From Paracyclopina nana (taxonomy: Eukaryota > Arthropoda > Copepoda > Cyclopoida > Cyclopettidae): a stretch of 64,000 nucleotides of DNA. The notes beneath the pieces were generated by a model. That model worked only from the letters and a program-made list of their open reading frames with translations. It was not told where the DNA came from and did not search any database. The translations under genes and the position numbers were made by a program. The DNA is taken from NCBI GenBank assembly GCA_019096065.1, contig JAGUCH010000004.1, forward strand, positions 9,424,001 through 9,488,000, read 5' to 3'. Of the stretch, positions 55,295-64,000 are shown piece by piece. Numbering within the stretch: the first letter of the stretch is position 1; every line of letters starts with the position of its first letter.

Positions 55295-56080
55295 TCTAAA
55301 CTTGAGTCAAGTCTAAACTTGAGTCAAGTCTAAACTTGAGTCAAGTCTAAACTTGAGTCAAGTCTAAACTTGAGTCAAGTCTAAACTTGAGTCAAGTCTA
55401 AACTTGAGTCAAGTCTAAACTTGAGTCAAGTCTAAACTTGAGTCAAGTCTAAAGGGAGACTCAATATAAGACTCATTGTAAAAGTTGACTCAAGGCTAGA
55501 CTTAAGAATTTAATCAAAGCTAGACTTAAGGCTTGACTCAAGGCTTGACTCAAGGCTAGACTCAAGGCTTCACTCAAGGCTTCACTCAAGGCAAGACTTA
55601 AGGCTATACTCAAGGCTTGACTCAAGGCTAGACTTAAGGCTAGTCTCAAGGCTTGACTCAAGGCTAGACTTAAGACTTTACTTAAGGGTAACTAAGAGTA
55701 GGCTTAGGAGGCAAAATAAGATTCAAGATTGAGTCAAGTCTAAACTTGAGTCAAGTCTAAACTTGAGTCAAGTCTAAAGGGAGACTCAATATAAGACTCA
55801 TTGTAAAAGTTGACTCAAGGCTAGACTTAAGAATTTAATCAAAGCTAGACTTAAGGCTTGACTCAAGGCTAGACTTAAGGCTAGACTCAAGGCTTGACTC
55901 AAGGCTAGACTCAAGGCTTCACTCAAGGCTTCACTCAAGGCTAGACTTAAGGCTAGACTCAAGGCTTGACTTAAGGCTAGACTCAAGGCTTGACTCAAGG
56001 CTAGACTTAAGGCTAGACTTAAGACTTTACTTAAGGGTAACTAAGGGTAGGCTTAGGAGGCAAAATAAGATTCAAGATTG
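55295..56080 (+). repeat. TTGAGTCAAGTCTAAAC array and a duplicated block of GACTCAAGGCTA units
   Basis: 55295-55450 holds nine or so perfect 17-base units. A block of about 330 bases starting TAAAGGGAGACTCAATATAA (55450) is repeated at 55776, each ending GGCAAAATAAGATTCAAGATTG. Confidence 0.93.
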
Positions 56081-56249
56081 GACCCAGGCGAGGATTCAAG
56101 ACTTGACCTTAGATGACATGACCTAATGTAAGACTTAACTTCAAATCTGACTCGAATTTACTAAAGAATCTGGCTCAAGGTTCTATTTAACATTTGACAC
56201 AAAGTTTTGGCTTTTCATCAAGACTAAAGACTTCATATTAAAACTCATT

Positions 56250-56700
56250 AGTCTTGAGTTAATTCTTGAGTTTTTTCTTGAGTCAATTCTTGAGTCAATT
56301 CTTGAGTCAATTTTTGAGCCAATTCTTGAGTCAATTCTTGAGTCAATTCTTGAGTCAATTCTTGAGTCAATTCTTGAGTCAATTCTTGAGTCAATTCTTG
56401 AGTCAATTCTTGAGTCAATTCTTGAGTCAATTCTCGAGTCAATTCTTGAGTCAATTCTTGAGTCAATTCTTTTTTTAATTCTTGAGTCAATTCTTGAGTC
56501 AATTCTTGAGTCAATTCTTGAGTCAATTCTTGAGTCAATTCTTGAGTCAATTCTTGAGTCAATTCTTGAGTCAATTCTTGAGTCTGAGTCAAGTCTTGAC
56601 TCAAGAATCGACTCAAGTCTTGAGTCTGAGTCTTGAGTTGAGTCTTGAGTCTTAAGTCAAGTCTTGAGTCTTGAGCCAATTCTTGAGGAATTGAGTCAAT
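56250..56700 (+). repeat. dodecamer tandem repeat AATTCTTGAGTC
   Basis: About 27 copies of a 12-base unit at 56260-56590, then mixed CTTGAGTC copies. The 12-base period keeps both strands open as Thr-Gln-Glu-Leu or Phe-Leu-Ser-Gln repeats; not genes. Confidence 0.95.
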
Positions 56701-56795
56701 ATCAGACTATTTTTCTTTGATCAGCTTGGTCAACTTTAAACATTGCTCAGCGTTTCACAGTGGTCATTTTTCCTGCTGCTTTCGGTCACACTAGA

Positions 56796-56798
56796 GTT

Positions 56799-56826
<28 letters not shown>
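56796..56826. repeat. CA microsatellite
   Basis: A run of about 15 CA dinucleotides. Confidence 0.97.
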
Positions 56827-56833
<7 letters not shown>

Positions 56834-57844
56834 GTGGTCACTTTGCAGGTTTTCATGGCAGAGATGGATGTTTTTGTAGCAAGAAACCCTAGAAAAAAGG
56901 CACCAGTGCATGAATTTGTAGTGTAATAATGTAAATTATTGGTTTAAAGGGGTGGCTTTTTTTAATCACTTTTGGCTTCCTTTACGTAATTAGTCAAGTG
57001 AGGAGAACAATTAGCCTTTTCCAAGGTTATTTATTGGCAAAATGCCTCATTTGAGAAAAAATAAAAGCAAAGCAAAAAAATGAGATTTCTTTTATTATTA
57101 TTATTATTATTTAATTTGAGAAGAAAACATTTAAAAAATAATCAATATATTAAAGCCTAAAAATATTTTTTAAAGAAATCATTTTTTGACTACATTTTAT
57201 TTAATTGTCATTTAAAAAAATGCTTAGAAATAAGTTTGTTATTAAAAAACTAATAACATTTTGGCTATAAATTTTTTTTATCAATGCTACTTTTTTGTTA
57301 AAAACAATTAGATTTTTTTTTGACATTGAAAATAATCTAGTCAAATTAAATAATGCAAAAGAATTAGCAATTGAAGTCAAGTTGAAAATTGGAGGTGGGC
57401 GCAAAATAAAGTGAAACTATGCGCGCGTCTCCAATTCGCGTTAGTCCATTGTGCGCGTTTAAAGTGGAGAGAAGTAAAGTAGCAATAAAAAGAGGAATAT
57501 AAAGAAACATATATAAAAAGGTGAGAAAAACTCCCAATTCTTTTTTCTCATGGCAACTTTTTTCAGACGCAGGAAGACATTACTATTATTATTACTTTTA
57601 ACCGTGAAAAAGACCCATTATTATTATTAGGCCTTTTTTCACGCCACTTTTTCCCACAATTTTCATTTTCGGCAATTTTTGTTTTGCTTTCCGCCCAGTG
57701 TGCGCGGGGCTTTTCTTAGCAGACCAGTGTGCAGAAGAAGCAAATTTTCATTTTAGCAAATTCAGCGCGCATTTTTATGTGACCTTACATTTTTTATTCA
57801 GCTATTTGCCATTTTTCGGAAATTCAGCTCAGTGTGCTAATGTC

Positions 57845-58365
57845 AATTTTCCGCCCAGTGTGAAATGGTACTAATTTGGGCAATTCAGCCCACTGTGCAT
57901 TACGTGTGGCATATTATATTTTTCGGAAATTCAGCCCAGTGTGCATCTCTACTCATTTTAGGCCATTAAGCCCAGTGTGTAACAGTATTTTGGGGGAAAG
58001 TCCAGCCCAGTGTGTATTTTTTATTTTTGAGGAATTCTGCCCAGTGTGCGCTTTATTTAAAGAAATTCAGCCCAGTGTGCATTTGTGTTTTTTGAAGGAT
58101 TTCAGCCCAGTGTGCAAAAGGGTATTTTTCCGAGGAAATCTGGCCCAGTGTGCATCTTTACTCATGTTAGGCCATTAAGCCCAGTGTGTATCAGTATTTT
58201 GGGGGAAAGTCCAGCCCAGTGTGTATTTTTTATTTTTGAGGCATTCTGCCCAGTGTGCGCTTTATTTAAAGAAATTCAGCCCAGTGTGCATTTGTGTTTT
58301 TTGAAGGATTTCAGCCCAGTGTGCAAAAGGGTATTTTTCCGAGGAAATCTGGCCAGTGTGCTCAA
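57845..58365 (+). repeat. repeat of TTCAGCCCAGTGTGC with a 206-base tandem duplication
   Basis: The word CCCAGTGTG recurs every 25-40 bases. A segment of about 206 bases (57945-58150) is repeated next to itself (58152-58352) with few changes. From 56830 to 57840 I see no gene. Confidence 0.9.
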
Positions 58366-58551
58366 GTGCCAAATTGAGTCGAGGTGATTGACACCTCATT
58401 TCAATTTTTGACGGAAGCAAAAAATTAATGCAATTAGAGGGCTTAAAAACAGAGAAGAAGGGAGGGAAAATAGCTTTTGTTGTCCACTGTGGGAATTTGG
58501 CCTGAAGCGGGAAAATCCTGACAAATTTGTGATTTTCGCTGTTGCATTTCT

Positions 58552-58577
58552 CTGCTGCTGCTGCTGCTGCTGCTGTT
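58552..58577 (+). repeat. CTG trinucleotide repeat
   Basis: Eight or so CTG units. 58580-59510 holds AT-rich sequence without supported features. Confidence 0.95.
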
Positions 58578-59509
58578 ATTTAAAAAATGCCCTTTTCAGC
58601 ATTTTGTCGCGAAATGACAAGAGGTAACGCTGAAATTATTCAAATTTGGCAAATAATGATTTTTTTAACTTTTATAGAAATGTTGGCACTTTTTGTAAAT
58701 AGATTTTTAAAGCAGTTTTTTTAATAATTCAATTTTGGCTTTTTTGGAAGGTTTTGGGCTGTTTTTGCGTGATTTTTGGCTAATATTTTTATGCTGGGAA
58801 AAAGTGCAATATTTTTGCTGCGAAAATGGGAAAAAATGGGAAACCGCGAAAAGTTGGAGAAGCTTGAGAATAAATCAAAAAGATCATTTTGCCGCCAAAA
58901 ACAAAGAGCAAAAAGTAAAAACAAAATAAACAAATACTTTATGCATGTATTAATTAAACCCTTTAAAAGTCAAATGTTAACCAAAAGAACCAAAATTATC
59001 AGAATTTTATTTTGGCTCACACTTTCAGTCAAATTAGGTTATTTTTCTTGAAAAAAGCCAAAAGTGACTGGAAAAAGCCCAAAATTGAAAGTAACCAGTG
59101 TTTTCTCAGTAGAAGCCATAAGGTGCTCATTATATATTTTTTATTCATATTTTTTTCAAGGAGAAGAAGCCAAACCAAAAATTATTGCCTTAATTGATCT
59201 TGCTCGGTTAGCATAACTAATGTATTATGAAAACATTTCAAAACTAAACAAAGCAGCTGAAAAATCCGTCAAAAAGTCAGCTGAGTATGACAGCATTTTT
59301 CCTCTATCTTGCATTAATTTTGGCAAGGCCTTTTATTTTTTTAGCTGTCAAATGGCATGGTCACAAATGAGCGCGGTGGCATTCTTTGTGCCAAAAGTGC
59401 CAATTGGGAGAGTGAAATCCAATTCTGGCAACACTTTTGCTTTCATCTGATTGATTGACCAAAAAATAATTTAACCATTTCTTGCAATTTATGCTCTTGT
59501 TATCCTATG

Positions 59510-60630
59510 TCGGGTCTTATAAACCAGTTTTGGCTCTAATTGATTAATTTTGGCTCTTATTCACCACTTTTGGCTCTTAAATCAACAGTTTCGGCTCTTA
59601 TACCAGTTCCGGCTCTTTTTTATCAAGATTGGCTTTTATGTACCACTTTTGGCTCTTAAATCAACAGTTTTGGCTTATAGGAACCAGTTTGGGCTCTCAA
59701 GAACAAGTCTTGGCTCTAAAAAACCAGTTTTGTTAGGCCAGTTTTAGCTCTTAAGCCAGTATTGGCTTTTTATCACTTTGGGCTCTAAAGAACGGGTTCT
59801 GGCTCATAAATCAGTTTGGTATCTTCAGAACCAGTTTCGGCTCTCAAGAACAAATGTTGGCTCTCAAGAATCAGTTTTGGCTTTAAACAACCATTTTTGG
59901 CTCTAAAGAACCAGTTTTCGCTTTTAAGAGCCAGAGTTGGCTCTAAAGAACCAGTTTTTGCTTTTGAGAACCAGTTTAGGCTCTCAAGAACAAATGTTGG
60001 CTCTCAAGAACCATTTTTGGCTCTCAAGAACCATTTTTGGCTCTCAAGAACCATTTATGGCTCTCAAGAACAAATGTTGGCTCTCAAGAACCATTTTTGG
60101 CTTGTAAGAACCAGAGTTGGCTCTAAAGAACCAGTTTTGTTTCTTAAGAACCAGTTTCGGCGCTAAAGAACCACTTTTGGCTCTTAAGAACCATTTTGGG
60201 CTCTCAAGAACCATTTTTGGCTTGTAAGAACCAGAGTTGGCTCTAAAGAACCAGTTTTGGTTCTTAAGAACCAGTTTCGGCTCTAAAGAACCACTTTTGG
60301 CTCTCAAGAACCATTTATGGCTCTCAAGAACAAATGTTGGCTCTCAAGAACCATTTTTGGCTTTAAACAACCATTTTTGGCTCTAAAGAACCAGAGTTGG
60401 CACTAAAGAACCAGTTTTGGTTCTTAAGAACCAGTTTCGGCTCTAAAGAACCACTTTTGGCTCTCAAGAACCATTTATCGCTCTCAAGAACAAATGTTGG
60501 CTCTCAAGAACCATTTTTGGCTCTAAAGAACCAGTGTTGGCTCTAAAGAACCAGTTTTTGCTTCTAAGAACCAGTTTTGATCCTCTTAAGAACCAGTTTT
60601 GGCTATAAAGAACCAATTTCGACACTTTTT
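59510..60630 (+). repeat. tandem repeat GGCTCTAAAGAACCAGTTTT, 20 bases
   Basis: Some 50 copies with higher-order duplicates of about 120 bases between 60000 and 60540. Confidence 0.94.
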
Positions 60631-60869
60631 CCATTTTTGTCTTTCTGTACTAGTATAGTCAGCTGAGTTTTCTCTTTTGCTTTGCTAATTCACCCCATCT
60701 TTTGTTTGCTTGTATTTTTTCACAGGGTGAATCATTGTGCATGAGAAAATCTGCACAAAGAAAAAAGAAGGGTTGTTTACTATTGCTTGTTGACACTAAC
60801 GACTATTAGCAATTTCACATTTGCACGAAAATTCCAAATAAACCTTGTTTTTGCTTAATTTGAAAAGAG

Positions 60870-61220
60870 TCAAATATTATAGAGAAGAACCAAACATTTT
60901 TGAAAACAGTCAAAAATTATAGAAAAGAACAGAATATTTCAGAAAGAAGCCAAATATTACAGAAAAGAGACAAATATTGAATAAATGAGCCAAATATTGC
61001 ATAAATGAGCCAAATGCTATAGAAAAATGGCAAATATTAAAGATAAGAGTAAAAAATACAGAAAAGAGCCAAATACTTTAAAAAAAAAGCTAAATATTGC
61101 AGATAAGAGTCAGAAATTACAGAAAATAGCCAAAAATTACAGGAAAGAGCCAAATATTACAGAAAAGAGCCAAATATCAAAGAAAAGAGTCAAATATGAG
61201 GTAAAAGAGCCAAAACCTCA
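60870..61220 (+). repeat. tandem repeat GAGCCAAATATTACAGAAAA
   Basis: About 17 copies of an 18-22 base unit. Confidence 0.88.
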
Positions 61221-61619
61221 TTGTATCTGAAATATGATTAAAACATTTAGATTATTTAAGTAAACAACATCAAATATTACCGCTTTTGGGAAAGAGCCCA
61301 AAAATTAGGCTAAAGTGCCAAAATGAGAGAAATCTTTTTGGCTTGAATTGAAGTAAAGGGGAGGGTGAATTTTCTACTTTAAATAGAGGAAATGAAGGCA
61401 TTTTGTCGTGATTCTCAGCTAACCGTGAAGAAAGGAACGCAGCAGTTCTTTATCTAGTTTTACAACTGCACTTTTCAGGGGGGCTTTTTTGTAATTGAAT
61501 CATAAAAAGGGACAGGAGCTAATTTGCCTCCGTTGCTCAGCAAAGTGTGACCAGACTGCAAACGTGAAACTCATCTAATGTTCCACAAAAGAGCCATGGT
61601 CAACAAGTGTCTCAGTTTT

Positions 61620-62840
61620 ACTACACCAGTTTTTGATGTCTCAGTTTTTGATGTCTCAGTTTTTTTGTCTCATATGGAAGTCTCAGTCATCTGAGTCTCA
61701 TTAATTAGACTCAGTTTTCCAATCTCAGTTTTTATGACTCAGTTTGATTCAGTTTGGTGTGTCTCAGTTTTTGTGTCTCATGATGAAGTCTTGCTCATTT
61801 AAGTCTCATTCATTTGAGCGTCATTTAGCTCTCAATAATACGTGAATCATTGTTTTAGGTCTCATTGATTCGAGTATAATTGATTCGAGTTTCATTGATT
61901 CAAGTCTCATTGATTCAAATACCATTGATTCGAGTCTCATTGATTTTAGCCTCGTCAATTCAAGTCTCATCCATTTGCGTCTCATCCATCTGCGTCTCAT
62001 CAATTTGAGTCTCATTGGTTCGAGTTTCATTGATCTGGTTCGAGTCTAATAAGTTAGAGCCTAATAAGTTCGAGCCTCATCAGTTTGAGTCTCATTAGTT
62101 CGAGTCTCGTTAGTTTTGAGTCTCATTAGTTTTGAGTCTCATTAGTTTTGAGTCTCATTAGTTTTGAGTCTCATTAGTTTTGAGTCTCATTAGTTTTGAG
62201 TCTCATTAGTTCCAGCATCATCAGTTTGAGCCTCATTAGTTTGAGTCTTTCTTGTCCGAGTCTCATTAGTTCAAGTCTAATTGGTTCGAGTCTCATCAGC
62301 TCGAGTTTCATTTGTTCAAGTCTCAGTTGTTCAAGTCTCATTAGTCTGAGTCTCATTAGTTTGAGTCTAATTAGTTCAATTCTCATTAGTTCAAGTCTTA
62401 TTAGTTCGAGTCTCATTGGTTCTAGTCTCATTAGCTTGAGTCTCATTAATTCGAGTCTCATTAGTTTGAGTCTCATTAGTTCGAGTCTCATTAGCTTGAG
62501 TCTCATTAGTTCGAGTCTCATTAGTTTGAGTCTCATTAGTTCGAGTCTCATTGATTTGAGTCTCATTGATTTGAGTCTCATTGATTTGAGTCTCATTGAT
62601 TTGAGTCTCATTGATTTGAGTCTCATTGATTTGAGTCTCATCAATTTGAGCCTCATCCATTTTAGTCTCATCAAGTCGGAGTCTCATTAGTCATAGTCTC
62701 AATATTGTGAGTCTCATTAGTTCGAGTCTCAGTAGTTCGAGTTTCGTTAGTTCAAGTCTCAGTAGTTCGAGTTTTGTTAGTTCGAGTCTCATGAATTCAA
62801 GTCTCATGAGTTCGAGCCTCAGTAATAAGAATCTAAGTTA
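61620..62840 (+). repeat. tandem repeat GAGTCTCATTAGTTC, 15 bases
   Basis: About 65 copies. The 15-base period keeps both strands open over 160 codons (Leu-Ile-Ser and Met-Arg-Leu repeats); not genes. 62840-63840 holds no supported feature. Confidence 0.95.
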
Positions 62841-63843
62841 TGTTTGTCTCAGCTCTCACATTCCCACTTGATCTTGTCTCAGTTTTGGTGAAGCTCCAAG
62901 TTCATAAAGTCTCAGCTCTAATTGGTGCTATTAACTCGACAAAATGGCCGCCTTCAAAGGCAATATAAGGGGGTGAAAATCTGTGATAAATGGAGAGTAG
63001 ACACTAATTACACGCTTGAGATGTAAATTAAATGATTACACATTCTACGGAAATGGCGACAGCTGACATCCCGCGAAACGTCTAAACATCAACAAAAACA
63101 ACAACAAATTTGAATTTCCCGCCAATTCAATGAATTCATGATTTTGTTGCTTGCTGATTAGCAGAGCAGAAATTGTGTGCAAAAAAGCGCAAAAATTGAC
63201 TGATTATTTGAGGCGAGCAATGAAGCGCGGAAATGTTGTCAAATTAATGACATTAATAGAGTGTGCCAAAAATTGCACTGTCAGCTGAAGAGTGGCGCTA
63301 CTCTTACCTTTGCCTCAACTCTCTGTAGTTTTTGGAGCTTTTTTGCAACTTGCTAAGTACGCCAAGATTAATTGTCATTTCTTGTCTCTTTCCTGACACC
63401 TTTTGCCTTACATAATTGGCCTTTTTTGACAAGATTAGCCAAGCAAAAATGAATTAAATTCATTGTTGTTGTTGTTGTGCTGTCATCGCTGAAAAGCGTC
63501 AAATTTGGAATTTTTTAATGCGCAGCTTTGCTCGTGAAATGACTGGCATCATTAATTTTTGGCAAACTTTTGGCACCAAAAATGGCTTTTTATGTACATC
63601 AATTTAAAAGCAAATACACGCACGCCATCTGGCGGGATTTTTAAACAAATGAGTTATGTTATGACTGTGACTAATTTTTTAATGTGAGAGCATTGAAAAT
63701 GTGGGAAATTGATTGTTATTGATTGATTTTTAGGCTTAATAAATGACTCCTGTGCAATCCCATGTATTGCGTAAAAGCGCCGCCAGGGGCGCTCTGCGTC
63801 AATCTTGTTGTTATGATTCTGATGTGTATTACTTTTGTTGCAG

Positions 63844-63940
63844 AATGTCTTCGAGTCACAGGCGGCAAAAAATGGCTTTTGAGGATACTGAAAGCGGTGG
63901 ATGGATTCCAGGACTGGGTGATAACAAGCCAAGACCACGT
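63844..63940 (+). CDS. candidate exon with start codon, gene continues beyond the window
   Basis: A good acceptor (TTTTGTTGCAG ending at 63843) is followed two bases later by an ATG (63845) and a 32-codon frame beginning MSSSHRRQKMAF and rich in Gly/Pro/Arg near its end, with a donor GTGAGTG at 63941. Another frame through the same exon is also open, so the reading frame is not settled. The product is unknown. Confidence 0.35.
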
Positions 63941-64000
63941 GAGTGAACAATTTTTTTAATTGTTAATAGTTATGAAATGTCGCGAAATTATAGCAAATAG

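Noticed and set aside
56248..56679. Thr-Gln-Glu-Leu repeat ORF, and Met-Arg-Leu / Leu-Ile-Ser ORFs at 62174-62690
   Set aside because: Products of 12- and 15-base tandem repeats whose period is a multiple of three.
59510..60630. CRISPR-like array
   Set aside because: Repeats are contiguous and degenerate without unique spacers, and the DNA is eukaryotic.

Overview
This is eukaryotic, most likely arthropod or other small-metazoan, DNA. The evidence is short GT-AG introns (51-70 bases), TATA boxes and AATAAA signals, spliced host genes of animal type (alpha-amylase, SETD7-like MORN-SET methyltransferase, RCC1-kinase), and long introns and spacers filled with short tandem repeats. I cannot name the species.

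Region 1 (1 to about 10.4 kb) is the inside of a Ty3/gypsy-type (Metaviridae) retroelement. On the plus strand it carries Gag with zinc knuckles, a two-membrane-segment ORF, protease-RT-RNase H, integrase with a long tail, and a further basic ORF. These lie in a chain of frames joined by stop-start overlaps, frame changes and one in-frame UGA. A badly decayed secreted or envelope-like gene follows (8.93-10.39 kb). The 5' LTR lies outside the window.

Region 2 (10.4-18.4 kb) holds a regulatory-looking stretch with a 29-32 base hairpin and five dispersed copies of one motif. After it comes a four-gene cassette: two leftward, spliced genes for small Pro/Thr/Ala-rich membrane proteins, then two rightward intronless genes, a 432-residue protein I do not recognise and a 628-residue envelope-like type I glycoprotein. 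The two rightward genes each have a TATA box close upstream, and all genes but the last have a poly(A) signal. A polypurine stretch sits just after the glycoprotein gene. The cassette is either a non-standard part of the retroelement or a neighbouring virus-derived insertion, and it is the strongest candidate here for something undescribed.

Region 3 (18.4-28.4 kb) is repeat territory: a possible LTR, a cluster of tRNA-derived SINE-like units, degenerate 18-26 base tandem arrays, a 155-base foldback element inserted in one of them, and an imperfect inverted repeat of about 870 bases.

Region 4 (28.4-53.2 kb) holds host genes: an intronless secreted, GPI-signal protein with two actinoporin-like domains; the 3' part of a PAN-plus-kelch gene; a convergent, complete 7-exon alpha-amylase whose 3' end overlaps it; a complete 6-exon SETD7-like gene; and a complete 5-exon RCC1-plus-eIF2-kinase-like gene. 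Their long introns carry tandem arrays, including a decamer satellite shared by two genes and one intergenic block.

Region 5 (53.2-64 kb) is almost entirely tandem repeats. A GC-rich promoter-like segment near 54.7-55.0 kb, with a splice donor, and a candidate exon at 63.84 kb may be the first exons of one gene with a 9-kb intron.
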